A stretch of DNA of 26,782 bases from JADJPL01 sp964607915 (GCA_964607915.1 CAZSMU010000036.1:1-26782), one strand, 5' to 3'; counted from the stretch's first letter, positions 1 to 8,573 are shown. The notes: generated from the letters alone by a model not told the origin. Made by a program: numbers and translations.

Positions 1-1355
1 TGCGCGTTTGTTTGCTCTGTGGGGGTTCTGAGCTGCTGGACGACCCATGCGCCCACTTTTTTGCCTTGAGCCGAGCCTTCCTCAATAGCCGGGCGATAGT
101 GGATACCACCGTACAAACGGCTGATAGCGGCCTCTTTGCTTGCGGCCAGGAACGAGGGGAACTCGCGCGCGGGGAGCCCGTACTCCATTTCCGTCGTATC
201 GCGGAAGGGGAAGGCTTCGCCGAACAGGTCGGTCAGCACGACGGCGGAGGCGTTGGAGATCACGCTGTGGCCGCTGGTGTATTCCGGGAAGGGAGGAGTT
301 TGGAGCAGGGGCACCCAGTCCTCGTCAATAAACTGGTTGATCACGGTTTCAGGGCGCACCACGATGCTGCGCCATTTTTCGTCCCAGCAGCTGATGAAGC
401 CGTCGAACAGGGCGATGGCGACGCGGGTATAGGCTTCGGAAGTGCGCATGAAATCGGCTTTGGACTGGCGGGTGGCGATGGCCGTGATTCCCATCCAGTG
501 CCCGCCGGGAGTGATTTTTTTGGTAGCGAACATCGCATGGCCTTTATGGTGCGAGACGTAGGGGTTGCAGTCCCAGAAGCTGGCGATGTCGTTTTGTTCT
601 TTCGTCAGGTTTTTACCGGTTTCATAGACTTCCATCGCTTCTTTGTAGAAGCGGCTATTTTTGTCTGTGCTGAACGGGGTGGGCGGTTTGGGCATGAACT
701 GGTTGCAGGAATCCAGTACCAGGGTACGGATTTTCATCCAGTGGGGTTCTATGCCTTCCATGTAATCCGGCGGGGTGGGCTTCCAGTATTCGTCTTCCGG
801 TTTAATGGTGTATTTGGGAAAAGAGCGGGTCTGGCTGTAGTTGTCTTTTTTTGCCCAGGCCAGGATATGTTGGGCCACCTGCTCGCCATAGGCGATGGAG
901 TTGTCGAACACGTCGCGAGGTATTCCCGCATCCCGGATACGGGTATATTTTTCTTCCCGGAAGGCGTCCATCTTATCTTCGGAAAAGATGAGGGCTTTGC
1001 CGATTGTGAGGAAGGAGTGGATTGCGGCGAGATGGATATCCAACGGTTTGCCCGGATCTGGTGCCGGGGCCGGGGTCAGTTCCTTGATCTGTCCAGCCAG
1101 GGACTGGTATTCCGGGTAGGCATGTACCAGCGTTTCGTAGGCGGCGATGTTGGAATACGCGTAGATACGGCTCGCCACCGGGGGAGAGAAGATGTCGTGG
1201 ATGATGATATCCGTCAGTTGCTTGACGGAGGCGTGGTAGAGTTCGGTATCGGTGAGCAGCGTTTTGTAGGCGCCGTCTTCCGTTTTTTTGCAGCTATTGG
1301 TGGCCAGGCCCGACAGCAGCAGGGCAATCAGCGCAAGAAAACCGTATTTTTTCAT
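1..1355 (-). CDS. Vanadium-dependent haloperoxidase / PAP2-superfamily lipoprotein (3' end outside window)
   Basis: Reading leftward from the ATG at 1355, the frame is open for about 451 codons to the window edge, so the C-terminus is missing; family length suggests little is lost. The N-terminus MKKYGFLALIALLLSGLATN followed by SCKKTE is a hydrophobic signal ending in a lipobox-like cysteine, so an envelope lipoprotein is likely. All three vanadate/phosphate-binding motifs of the family are visible: KWRSIVVRP (K-x6-RP, 414-388), YTSGHS (a variant of PSGH, about 286-269), and SRLYGGIHY (about 117-91). These motifs bind vanadate in haloperoxidases and phosphate in PAP2 phosphatases; the actual substrate cannot be told from sequence. 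It is divergent from the sugar cluster to its right and has its own TAnnTTTG box 29 nt upstream of the ATG. Family assignment is confident; haloperoxidase rather than phosphatase activity is less so. Confidence 0.88.
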   Translation of the reverse strand, partial: MKKYGFLALIALLLSGLATNSCKKTEDGAYKTLLTDTELYHASVKQLTDIIIHDIFSPPVASRIYAYSNIAAYETLVHAYPEYQSLAGQIKELTPAPAPDPGKPLDIHLAAIHSFLTIGKALIFSEDKMDAFREEKYTRIRDAGIPRDVFDNSIAYGEQVAQHILAWAKKDNYSQTRSFPKYTIKPEDEYWKPTPPDYMEGIEPHWMKIRTLVLDSCNQFMPKPPTPFSTDKNSRFYKEAMEVYETGKNLTKEQNDIASFWDCNPYVSHHKGHAMFATKKITPGGHWMGITAIATRQSKADFMRTSEAYTRVAIALFDGFISCWDEKWRSIVVRPETVINQFIDEDWVPLLQTPPFPEYTSGHSVISNASAVVLTDLFGEAFPFRDTTEMEYGLPAREFPSFLAASKEAAISRLYGGIHYRPAIEEGSAQGKKVGAWVVQQLRTPTEQTNA

Positions 1356-1376
1356 ATTGGTAGCTTATGTGCCCGG

Positions 1377-1384
1377 CAAAGGTA
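1377..1384 (-). promoter_or_regulatory. Candidate Bacteroidota -7 box (TACCTTTG) for the haloperoxidase gene
   Basis: On the minus strand the sequence reads TACCTTTG, a full match to the Bacteroidota sigma-ABfr -7 consensus TAnnTTTG. Its first base lies 29 nt upstream of the first base of the ATG, implying a leader of roughly 15 nt. No convincing -33 TTTG element was found at the usual distance, so this rests on the -7 box alone. Confidence 0.4.
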
Positions 1385-1551
1385 CGCTTGAATTAGGAGA
1401 TTTGTACGGGTTGAGGGGGGTGAAGTTTATCATCGCGGGGCTCTGTGCAGTACGATATAGCTGCCCCTACCCGGCATTTTCGGTCCTTATGACGCAGGAA
1501 TTAAAAAAATGCCGTATTATAGCGGCACGAGCAAAACGACACCTGAACACC

Positions 1552-1613
1552 AGACTTGTCGCGAGGGGTCGGCGAGGGAGAAAAAGGATTTTTTTGGCTC
1601 TCGCAACAAGTCT
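1552..1613 (+). repeat. Complete copy A of an interspersed palindromic element
   Basis: A 62-bp inverted repeat. The left arm AGACTTGTCGCGAG (1552-1565) and the right arm CTCGCAACAAGTCT (1600-1613) pair over 13 of 14 positions with one C/A mismatch. The interior continues with GGGGTCGGCGAGGGAGAAAA, which also occurs in near-identical form in the copy at 22351-22429. It ends 15 nt before the ATG of the MFS transporter gene, so it would lie in that gene's leader. No poly-T run follows, which argues against a simple terminator. No transposase gene and no clear target duplication was seen. Confidence 0.7.
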
Positions 1614-1628
1614 ATCAATCTACCCATC

Positions 1629-3113
1629 ATGCTAAAACCACACCTTTCCTTTTCGCAGATCATCCACATGAACGTCGGGTTCTTCGGCATACAGTACAGC
1701 TTTGGCCTTCAGCAGAGCGCCGTCAACCCGATCTACGACATGCTTGGCGCACAGCCGGATCAAATCCCCATCCTCAACCTGGCCGGGCCGATGACGGGCT
1801 TGTTGATACAGCCTATCATCGGGGCGCTCAGCGACAGCACCTGGCACCCCCGCTACGGCAGGCGGAAGCCCTACTTTTTCATTGGGGCTCTGCTCTGCAG
1901 CCTCTGCCTCTTTGCCTATCCCTTCAGCAGTACGCTGTGGATGGCCGCCGGACTGCTCTGGGTGCTCGATGCTGCCAACAACACCGCCATGGAGCCCTAT
2001 CGCGCTTTTATCGCCGACAAGCTGCCGGAGGAGCAGTTCGGACTGGGCTTCCTCTCCCAGAGCTTCTTCACCGGATTGGGGATTACCCTGGCCAACATCT
2101 CGCTGTTCATATTCCAGAAGTACATAACCGGCACGGCGGGTTCCCTTCCGATATGGGTGTACGCCTCTTTCTTCCTGGGCACTATCTGTTCTATTGGCTC
2201 CGTTTCCTGGAGCATGTACAAAACGCCGGAAATCCCGCCGAGCCCTGAAGAGCTGGCAGCGCTCCGGGAGCGCACCAAAGGAATGCCCCACCCCGTACTG
2301 CAGTTCTTTTTGTCTATCCTCACGACGCTTGTCGCCTACACCTTTGTCGTGCTGACCCTGCCCGTAGAGGCGATAAAAAAGGGCACCTTGAAGCGGCTTC
2401 TCCAAAGGACCGAGGCACATCCGGTGTTGCGCATGCTCTTTGCGCAAAATATCGAGATCGTAGATGCTATGCTGAATATGCCTTCTGTTTTGTGGAAACT
2501 GGCTTTGGTCTATCTGTTCCAGTGGTACGCTTTGTTTTGCTACTGGCAAAACGCGGCCAAGAGCATCGCAAAATCGGTGTGGAATACCAGTCCGACGGGC
2601 GATAAAGCCCTGTTTGAGGAGGCGGTGGGCTGGACGGGCCTGGTCAATGGCTGGTATAACGTAGTCACTTTTCTGTCGGCGTTCGCCCTGGTGGGGATGG
2701 CAAAAAAGTACGGCCCTAAACAAGTACATTTCATTTGTTTGGTCCTGGCCGGCATGGGGCTGCTTGCCTTCCCGCACATAGAGAACAAGTACCTGCTCCT
2801 TGCGCCCATGACCGGCTTTGGCATTGCCTGGGCCAGCATGATGGGCGTCCCGTACCTGCTGGTCGTACATCAAATACCCAAAGAACGCTATGGCGTTTAC
2901 ATGGGCATCATCAACATGATGATTGTGGTGCCCATGATTTTCCAGACCCTCAGTTTCGGGGCGGTCTCGAAGTATATATTGCACAACGACGCGGGCAAAG
3001 CCATTTCTTTTGCCGGAGTGCTGCTGTTGGTCGCCGCATTGGCTACGCTGCGGATTCCGGGAGGGAAGACAGGGGCCGACGCCGCGGGGCCCGTCCGGGT
3101 GGGAGGGCATTAG
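1629..3113 (+). CDS. MFS sugar transporter, SLC45/SUT-like (probable sucrose or maltose uptake)
   Basis: A 494-residue inner-membrane carrier with about twelve hydrophobic segments. Residues 65-81 carry the MFS loop signature GALSDS...RYGRRKP between helices 2 and 3, and the stretch around residues 100-125 (DAANNTAMEPYRAFIADKLP) resembles plant SUT and animal SLC45 proton/sucrose symporters. The ATG at 1629 is chosen because an in-frame upstream ATG (1509) would place the palindromic element at 1552-1613 inside the protein and add a hydrophilic, non-family extension. The gene ends 26 nt before a GH13 amylosucrase/sucrose hydrolase gene, the same pairing as suxC-suxA of Xanthomonas, so sucrose import is the best guess. 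Maltose or another disaccharide is possible. No SusC/SusD pair is present in the window. Confidence 0.85.
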   Translation: MLKPHLSFSQIIHMNVGFFGIQYSFGLQQSAVNPIYDMLGAQPDQIPILNLAGPMTGLLIQPIIGALSDSTWHPRYGRRKPYFFIGALLCSLCLFAYPFSSTLWMAAGLLWVLDAANNTAMEPYRAFIADKLPEEQFGLGFLSQSFFTGLGITLANISLFIFQKYITGTAGSLPIWVYASFFLGTICSIGSVSWSMYKTPEIPPSPEELAALRERTKGMPHPVLQFFLSILTTLVAYTFVVLTLPVEAIKKGTLKRLLQRTEAHPVLRMLFAQNIEIVDAMLNMPSVLWKLALVYLFQWYALFCYWQNAAKSIAKSVWNTSPTGDKALFEEAVGWTGLVNGWYNVVTFLSAFALVGMAKKYGPKQVHFICLVLAGMGLLAFPHIENKYLLLAPMTGFGIAWASMMGVPYLLVVHQIPKERYGVYMGIINMMIVVPMIFQTLSFGAVSKYILHNDAGKAISFAGVLLLVAALATLRIPGGKTGADAAGPVRVGGH

Positions 3114-3139
3114 GTCTATCTAAACAGGTGTAATCCAAT

Positions 3140-5086
3140 ATGACCACACAAGCGCTGCAAGACGCTGCAGGCCACGCCCTGCAAGCCAACGGCATTTCAG
3201 ATGATTCTTTCCGCGAGCGGCTCAGCAGCGGGTTGGGCCCTTTGTCGGAACTGTATTTCGAACTGTACGGGCAGCACCCCAAAGGAGCGCCCTGTTTTGA
3301 AAACCTACTCGATATCCTCTGCCAGGGGCACGTACAACGCGGTACAGACCTTACACAACGGGATTGGGAGAAGGCATCGCAGGTTAGCCCCTGGTTTTTG
3401 AGCCAGCAACTGGCCGGTATGAGCCTCTATGTGGACCGTTTCTGCGGTAGCCTTTCGCAGATGCCGACCCGATTGGGGTATTTGGAAAAACTGGGCGTCA
3501 ATTTCCTGCACCTGATGCCGGTCTTTGAAAGCCCGCCAGGGGAGAGCGACGGTGGTTATGCCGTGTCCGACTTCCGCAAAGTGGATGCCCGATTTGGCAC
3601 GCTCGACGAGCTGATTGCCCTGCGGAAGAGCATGCAGGAAAAAGGTATGTACCTCATGCTGGATATCGTGCTCAACCACACCTCGCACCGACACGAGTGG
3701 GCAGAGCAGGCGCGACAGGGGAACCCCGCCTTCCAGGATTTCTATTACATGTACCCCGACCGCAGCATCCCGGATCAGTTTGAGCCCTGGATGCCGGATA
3801 TTTTCCCCGAAAGCGCCCCGGGCAGCTTCACCTACGACCAGGCGTCCGGGAAATGGGTCATGACCGTTTTCCACACCTACCAATGGGACTTAAATTACCA
3901 AAACCCGGCCGTTTTTTGCGCGATGCTCGAAAATGTCCTCTTCTATGCCAACCTCGGCGTAGATTTGCTCCGCATAGACGCACCGGCGTTCATCTGGAAA
4001 CAGGCCGGCACCAGCTGCCAGAACCTGCCCCAGGCGCATACCCTCCTGCGCCTGATCAAGCAATGTGTACTGCTCAGCGCCCCCGGCATGGCCTTGCTGG
4101 GAGAAGCCATCGTAGCCCCTAATGAAATCATGAAGTATTTCGGCACCGGGGACTTCAGCGCCAGAGAATGCGATTTTGCATACAACGCCACCCAGATGGC
4201 GTTGCAATGGGACATGCTCGCTACCGGCGATACGCGCGTCATGCTCGCTGCACAACGCGAAATCCTGCAAAAACCGCTGGGCACCTCGTGGATTACCTAC
4301 ACCCGTTGCCACGACGATATTGGCCTTGGCTACGACGACGAGATGATCGCGCAAAGTGGGCAAAACCCCGCAGAGCACCGCAAATTCCTCAAGGACTACT
4401 ATTCCGGGGCCATCGGGTATAGCCCGGCGCGCGGCGCCCTCTTTTCCTTCAACCCCCGCACCGGAGACGCACGCATCAGCGGGTCGCTGGCCTCGCTGTG
4501 CGGACTGGAAAAAGCAATTCAGGAAAACGACCCCTACCAAATAGACCTCGCCATACAGAAAATACTGCTCATGCAGGCCCATAGCTTCTTCCTGGGCGGG
4601 CTTCCCATGATTTTTTACGGAGATGAAGCCGGCTATACCAACGATTACAGCTATCTGCAGGACCCAGGAAAAAGCTACGACAACCGATGGATGCACCGAC
4701 CAGTGATAGACTGGGATAAGAACAGCCGCATCGCCCTCCGCGGCTCTGTGGAAGAACGCGTCTTTTCCGGCACCAAAAAGCTGCTGGATATCCGCAAAAA
4801 AATCCCCGTCGTGGCCGACCTGAAAAACCTGACCTGGTTGTCGCCCCACAACGTACACGTCGCCGGCTACTTGCGCGCATACGGCGCGCAACGCCTATAC
4901 GCGCTCTTCAACTTCAGCGCATATGAAACGGGGCTCACCTGGTACGCTTTTAAAGAACACGGGCTCATCCCGGCCCTGCTGTTCGACCACTGGAGCGAAA
5001 AAAGCATCGAAGTCGGACTGGATCACGAGCACCTGATGTTTGCCCCCTATGGTTTTTATCTGTTTGAAATGCGCTCCCACCGCTGA
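3140..5086 (+). CDS. GH13 subfamily 4 amylosucrase / sucrose hydrolase
   Basis: A 648-residue cytoplasmic-looking enzyme (no signal peptide) aligning by eye along its whole length with Neisseria amylosucrase: a helical N-terminal region, a (beta/alpha)8 barrel and a C-terminal beta domain. Visible catalytic features are Asp280 (nucleophile, in LLRIDAPAFIWK), Glu322 (acid/base, in LLGEAIVAP) and His391-Asp392 (in RCHDDIG), plus DGGY around residue 137 and VLNH at 177-180. Amylosucrase (EC 2.4.1.4) splits sucrose and transfers glucose to an alpha-glucan; the closely related SUH enzymes only hydrolyse sucrose, and the two cannot be separated by eye. It lies directly behind the sugar transporter and 33 nt ahead of the ATG of a paraoxonase-like gene, consistent with one transcript. 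Role inferred: intracellular use of imported sucrose, perhaps with glucan storage. Confidence 0.88.
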   Translation: MTTQALQDAAGHALQANGISDDSFRERLSSGLGPLSELYFELYGQHPKGAPCFENLLDILCQGHVQRGTDLTQRDWEKASQVSPWFLSQQLAGMSLYVDRFCGSLSQMPTRLGYLEKLGVNFLHLMPVFESPPGESDGGYAVSDFRKVDARFGTLDELIALRKSMQEKGMYLMLDIVLNHTSHRHEWAEQARQGNPAFQDFYYMYPDRSIPDQFEPWMPDIFPESAPGSFTYDQASGKWVMTVFHTYQWDLNYQNPAVFCAMLENVLFYANLGVDLLRIDAPAFIWKQAGTSCQNLPQAHTLLRLIKQCVLLSAPGMALLGEAIVAPNEIMKYFGTGDFSARECDFAYNATQMALQWDMLATGDTRVMLAAQREILQKPLGTSWITYTRCHDDIGLGYDDEMIAQSGQNPAEHRKFLKDYYSGAIGYSPARGALFSFNPRTGDARISGSLASLCGLEKAIQENDPYQIDLAIQKILLMQAHSFFLGGLPMIFYGDEAGYTNDYSYLQDPGKSYDNRWMHRPVIDWDKNSRIALRGSVEERVFSGTKKLLDIRKKIPVVADLKNLTWLSPHNVHVAGYLRAYGAQRLYALFNFSAYETGLTWYAFKEHGLIPALLFDHWSEKSIEVGLDHEHLMFAPYGFYLFEMRSHR

Positions 5087-5119
5087 GGTCTTTTGTTCAC
5101 CCTATCAAACCGCAAAGCC

Positions 5120-6154
5120 ATGAAAACCCTGAAGAGAACCCTCGCCACGCTATCGGTACTACTGGTATTGACTGCCCTGCGCACCTTGTACCTGTCTGGC
5201 ACCTTTATATCGCTCAGCCCGGTAAATACGGGAAAAGAACAGCAGATAAAAGGAATGCCCGGCGCGGAAGACATAGCGATAGACCCGGCATCCGGACTGG
5301 CACTCGTATCTAGTGACGACCGCAGGAAGACCCGCGCGGGCACACCCGTCCGAGGTGCCATCTACCAGGTGGACTTCCAGACGAAGCCAGCCAAAATCCG
5401 GAACCTCAGCGAGGCCTCTGCACCCGCCGATTTCCACCCCCATGGGATTTCGCTCTTTACCGATCCGAGCGACCGCAGCAAATGGCTGTTTGTCGTCAAC
5501 CACCCCAAAGCGGGGCCCCGCATAGAGCTCTTCCGGTACCAGGGCGATACGGCGCTCGTACACGTGGAAACCATCCAGGACGAAGCCATCAAAAGTCCAA
5601 ACGACCTGGTTGCCGACAGCAGGCGCAGCTTTTACTTCACCAACGATCACGACGTGGAGGGCGGCGTCTCTTCCTGGAAGGATTTTCTCGTCATCGGCAC
5701 CGGGCAGGTAGGCTATTGGGATGGGGAAAAAGCAGAAATATTGGCCAAAGGAATCCGCTACGCCAACGGAATCAACCTCAGCCCGGACGGGAAGCGGCTG
5801 TATGTGGCAGCTTGTACCGACCGCTCTATCCTCGTCTTCCAGCGCAGCCCCTTTCAACAAATCCAGAGAATCAAGTGCGGAACCGCTGTGGACAATCTGG
5901 AATGGGATGAAGAAGGCAATCTCTGGGCCGGCGCGCATCCCAAAATGCTCGCTTTCCTGGGGCATGCCCAAAATCCCGACAAACGCTCCCCTTCCCAGGT
6001 ATTGCGCATTGACCTCGGTGACCCCAATGCCCCCATCGTAGAAACCCGGTACCTAAACCTCGGAGACCCTTTGTCCGGCTCATCGGTCGCGGTATTTTAC
6101 AAAGGGATGATACTGGTCGGCGGCGTATTTGACGACGGTATCCTTCTCTTGTAA
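5120..6154 (+). CDS. Exported paraoxonase (PON)/SMP-30-type six-bladed propeller hydrolase
   Basis: A 344-residue protein with a basic N-terminus and a hydrophobic stretch (residues 8-27) that serves as signal or anchor. The rest aligns well with animal serum paraoxonases. Residues matching the PON1 calcium site and active site are present: Glu50-Asp51 (GAED; PON1 Glu53-Asp54), His108 (FHPHGIS; His115), His128 (VVNHP; His134), Asn161 (SPNDLVA; Asn168), Asn216 (YANGIN; Asn224) and Asp258-Asn259 (AVDNLEWD; Asp269-Asn270). Members hydrolyse lactones and aryl esters; the native substrate here is unknown. The ATG at 5120 is preferred over the in-frame TTG at 5093 because it puts the signal near the N-terminus. 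It follows the amylosucrase closely and converges on corA. The PON1 Cys42-Cys353 disulfide pair is absent. Confidence 0.82.
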   Translation: MKTLKRTLATLSVLLVLTALRTLYLSGTFISLSPVNTGKEQQIKGMPGAEDIAIDPASGLALVSSDDRRKTRAGTPVRGAIYQVDFQTKPAKIRNLSEASAPADFHPHGISLFTDPSDRSKWLFVVNHPKAGPRIELFRYQGDTALVHVETIQDEAIKSPNDLVADSRRSFYFTNDHDVEGGVSSWKDFLVIGTGQVGYWDGEKAEILAKGIRYANGINLSPDGKRLYVAACTDRSILVFQRSPFQQIQRIKCGTAVDNLEWDEEGNLWAGAHPKMLAFLGHAQNPDKRSPSQVLRIDLGDPNAPIVETRYLNLGDPLSGSSVAVFYKGMILVGGVFDDGILLL

Positions 6155-6173
6155 CGACGGCATCAAAGTCGTT
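6153..6173. terminator. Weak hairpin between convergent genes
   Basis: The arms AACGAC (6153-6158) and GTCGTT (6168-6173) form a 6-bp stem with a 9-nt loop in the 27-nt gap between the paraoxonase-like gene and corA, which converge here. There is no T tract on either strand, so factor-independent termination is doubtful. Confidence 0.25.
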
Positions 6174-6181
6174 GCCAGGGT

Positions 6182-7132
6182 TCAAAACAGGCGTTTGCGC
6201 TGAAAATACCAGGCAATCAGCAAACTGACCAGGGAAGAGAAGATAAAGATGAAGAGTATGGCAAAGCGGCTTCCCGAAAAAGGAAGGGGCACGTTCATCC
6301 CAAAGAAGCTAGTGACCAGGGTGGGCACGGCGATAAAGATAGTGACCAGGGTCAGTCGGTGGATAGTGACGTTCATGTTGTTGGAAATAATGGACGCGTA
6401 GGTATCCATAGTACCACTCAGGATGTTGCTATAGACATTGGCCATATCGAGCGCTTGGCCGTTGTCAATGATGATATCTTCGAACAGGTCTGTTTTTTCT
6501 TCATCCTCCCGGATACTCAAAAAGTCGGTACGTTTGATTTTTAATTTCAACAAATCATTGGCATTCAGCGAGTTGACAAAATATACCAAACTTTTTTCTA
6601 TACTGAGTAACTGTTTGAGTTCTCTGTTTTTGCTGGAGTGGTACAATTCCTGTTCGATGAGGTTGCGTTTGAGGTCCAGTTTTTTGAGGTAGGTCAGGAA
6701 GCGATAGACGTTGTGTTCCAGGATTTGGAGGATGAACAGCGTTTCGTCGGAGGGGTCGAAATTTTTGATTTTATCTTCCAGGAAGCGTTGAAGGACGGGG
6801 TTGTCGCGGCTGCTGGTCACGGTGATGACGGCATCCGGTGCCAGGATGATACCGATGGGCACGGTGATATAGATAGCGTCGTCTTCGCCTTTTTTTTCGT
6901 TGGGCACGGGCGTATTGACGAGGATGAGGCGGGCATCGTCTTCCACTTCGTAGCGCGAGCGCTCGTCCACGTCGAGTGAATCCGTGATGAAATCGAGGGG
7001 CACTTCGAAATATTGAGCGGCCTCTTCCAGTTCCTCGGTGTTGTAGGGCGGCGTGATATTGACCCAGCAGCCGTGTTCCGGTTGTTCCAGTTCCAGTAAT
7101 TTTCCGCCTTTTTTTGCGTAGTACCGAACCAT
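6182..7132 (-). CDS. corA: CorA-family divalent metal (Mg2+/Co2+) channel
   Basis: A 316-residue inner-membrane protein. It has a soluble acidic N-terminal domain (residues 1-235), a long helix (about 150-235) leading to the pore, and two C-terminal transmembrane segments. The family signature GMN is at about residues 278-280 (SFFGMNVPLP) at the end of TM1, followed by a short loop, a second hydrophobic helix and the basic tail QRKRLF. CorA forms a pentamer that admits Mg2+ and related ions. The ATG at 7132 (MVRYYAKKGG) is preferred over an upstream in-frame TTG at 7156, because a promoter-like TACTTTTG box overlaps that TTG. It lies downstream of the LolC-like permease in the same direction, but a 139-nt gap containing this box suggests independent expression. 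Confidence 0.9.
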   Translation of the reverse strand: MVRYYAKKGGKLLELEQPEHGCWVNITPPYNTEELEEAAQYFEVPLDFITDSLDVDERSRYEVEDDARLILVNTPVPNEKKGEDDAIYITVPIGIILAPDAVITVTSSRDNPVLQRFLEDKIKNFDPSDETLFILQILEHNVYRFLTYLKKLDLKRNLIEQELYHSSKNRELKQLLSIEKSLVYFVNSLNANDLLKLKIKRTDFLSIREDEEKTDLFEDIIIDNGQALDMANVYSNILSGTMDTYASIISNNMNVTIHRLTLVTIFIAVPTLVTSFFGMNVPLPFSGSRFAILFIFIFSSLVSLLIAWYFQRKRLF

Positions 7133-7153
7133 AGGTTGCCAGTTTTGGACGCA

Positions 7154-7161
7154 CAAAAGTA
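7154..7161 (-). promoter_or_regulatory. Candidate -7 box (TACTTTTG) for corA
   Basis: The minus strand reads TACTTTTG, matching TAnnTTTG. The first base is 29 nt upstream of the A of the corA ATG, the same spacing as for the haloperoxidase gene. The -33 element is not convincing. Confidence 0.4.
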
Positions 7162-7196
7162 AGACCCTGTGCGCAAAGATTTTCTTTTTTTATAGG

Positions 7197-7216
7197 ACTT
7201 GTTGCGGGAGGTAGGC
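7197..7216 (+). repeat. Solo arm (copy B) of the interspersed palindromic element
   Basis: ACTTGTTGCGGGAGGTAGGC matches the element core ACTTGTTGCGAGGGRTYGGC at 17 of 20 positions. The opposite arm is missing or decayed beyond recognition. It sits in the gap between the LolC-like gene and corA, 36 nt upstream of the corA -7 box. Confidence 0.5.
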
Positions 7217-7271
7217 GTAGAGGCGGATAGATTGGGAAAGAGTCTGCGTCACACGGCTTTTCGCCCCTCCC

Positions 7272-8573
7272 TTATTTGAATCGAATGGCTTTGATGGGCG
7301 AAATACGGGCGACGAGGTAAGAGGGGACGACCAGGAACAACAGGATTACGAGCAGAGCACCTGCATTCAGGAGAAGGATACCGCCCGGGTCAAGCTGGAT
7401 GGGAGCGTAGGACAAGTAGTAATTTTCTTCCGAGAGGCGGATGAACCGTCCGTATTTTTGGGCCATACAGAGTCCTATGCCCATGAGATTCCCCCAAAGC
7501 AAGCCCCTGCCGATGATATGGGCGGCGTATATCAGGAAGATTTTGCGGATGCCCCAGTTGGTTGCCCCCAGGCTTTTGAGCGTACCGATCATATAGGTCC
7601 GCTCCAGGATGAGGATGAGCAGGGCCGTCACCATGTTGATTACCGCCACCAGCACCATCAGCACCAGGATGACCACTTCGTTGATATCCTGGAGGGCGAG
7701 CCATTCGAAGATTTGCGGCAGTTTTTGCCGGATGGTCTCTGCGTATAGATTCGGGGGCAGCGCCTGGTAGTAGATGTGTTCTGCGATGGCGTCCAGATCG
7801 CGGATATCCTCTACGAACACTTCGAACCCGCCCACCTGGGACTCGTCCCAGCCGAGCAGTTGCTGGATTTTTCGGATATCGACGAGGGCGAATTTACTGT
7901 CGTATTCTTCCAGGCCGGTTTTAAAGATACCGACGACTTCGAAGCCCCGTTTTATCTGATTGCCTTTTTCTACGAAGTGTACCCGGAATTTATCGCCCAC
8001 GCCCACTTTGAGCCGGTCGGCTGTTTGGCGGGATATGAGGATTCCGTTGCCTGCCTCGTCTTTTTCATAGCGCAGCGGCTTGCCCTCCGTCAAGTATGCG
8101 TTCAGGAAGGCCCAGTCGAAATCTTTCCCGACCCCTTTGAGCACGATGCCTTCCATTTCGTCCCGCGACTTGATGATACCGGGCTTGAGGGCAAAAACCT
8201 GAATGTGGCGCACCCCACCGTGCGTACGGGCCCAAGTGACTGCCTCCTTTTGCCAGGGGAAAGAAGGCGGTGCCTGGTAAGCGACAGAGCGGAGGGTGTC
8301 GAGGGAGGGATAGAAGGGCTGATCAATGGATATAGGGCTGACTTCCAACAAACTCTGGTGCAACTCCGTATCGGTGATGTGGATATGCCCCCAAAAGCCG
8401 AATATTTTACCGCTGATTTCCTTTTTAAAACCGGCAATCAGGGCTACGGCGCAAATCATGACCGCAGCGCTGATCGCCACTGCGATGACGGCGATGCGGA
8501 TGATCAGCCTGGCGAACGCGTGTTCTCCCTGGCGGATGACTTTCTGGGCTACAAAAAACTCGAACATGCTCAT
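7272..8573 (-). CDS. LolC/LolE-FtsX-type ABC transporter permease (lipoprotein release family)
   Basis: A 433-residue inner-membrane protein with the MacB/FtsX layout. It has one N-terminal transmembrane helix (about residues 23-49, LIIRIAVIAVAISAAVMICA), a large periplasmic domain (about 50-290), then three C-terminal helices and the terminal RISPIKAIRFK typical of this family. LolC/E permeases act with a LolD ATPase to release lipoproteins toward the outer membrane; no ATPase gene is in the window. The start at 8573 is chosen because its ATG overlaps the TGA of the giant upstream gene as ATGA, suggesting translational coupling; an ATG two codons later (8567) is an alternative. The partner is unusual: a 9.5-kb secreted adhesin gene directly upstream. 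Confidence 0.85.
   Translation of the reverse strand: MSMFEFFVAQKVIRQGEHAFARLIIRIAVIAVAISAAVMICAVALIAGFKKEISGKIFGFWGHIHITDTELHQSLLEVSPISIDQPFYPSLDTLRSVAYQAPPSFPWQKEAVTWARTHGGVRHIQVFALKPGIIKSRDEMEGIVLKGVGKDFDWAFLNAYLTEGKPLRYEKDEAGNGILISRQTADRLKVGVGDKFRVHFVEKGNQIKRGFEVVGIFKTGLEEYDSKFALVDIRKIQQLLGWDESQVGGFEVFVEDIRDLDAIAEHIYYQALPPNLYAETIRQKLPQIFEWLALQDINEVVILVLMVLVAVINMVTALLILILERTYMIGTLKSLGATNWGIRKIFLIYAAHIIGRGLLWGNLMGIGLCMAQKYGRFIRLSEENYYLSYAPIQLDPGGILLLNAGALLVILLFLVVPSYLVARISPIKAIRFK

Noticed and set aside
12..1391. 459-codon plus-strand reading frame
   Set aside because: It is the antisense shadow of the haloperoxidase gene, whose minus-strand frame carries all family motifs.
1503..1527. Hairpin TGCCG/CGGCA with a T7 run on the minus strand, terminator-like
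   Set aside because: The stem is only 5 bp and no leftward gene ends here, so there is nothing obvious for it to terminate.
1509..1628. Upstream in-frame ATG extending the MFS transporter by 40 residues
   Set aside because: The extension is hydrophilic, unlike the family, and is encoded by the palindromic element.
5093..5119. TTG start extending the paraoxonase-like protein
   Set aside because: The ATG at 5120 gives a normal basic signal-peptide start.
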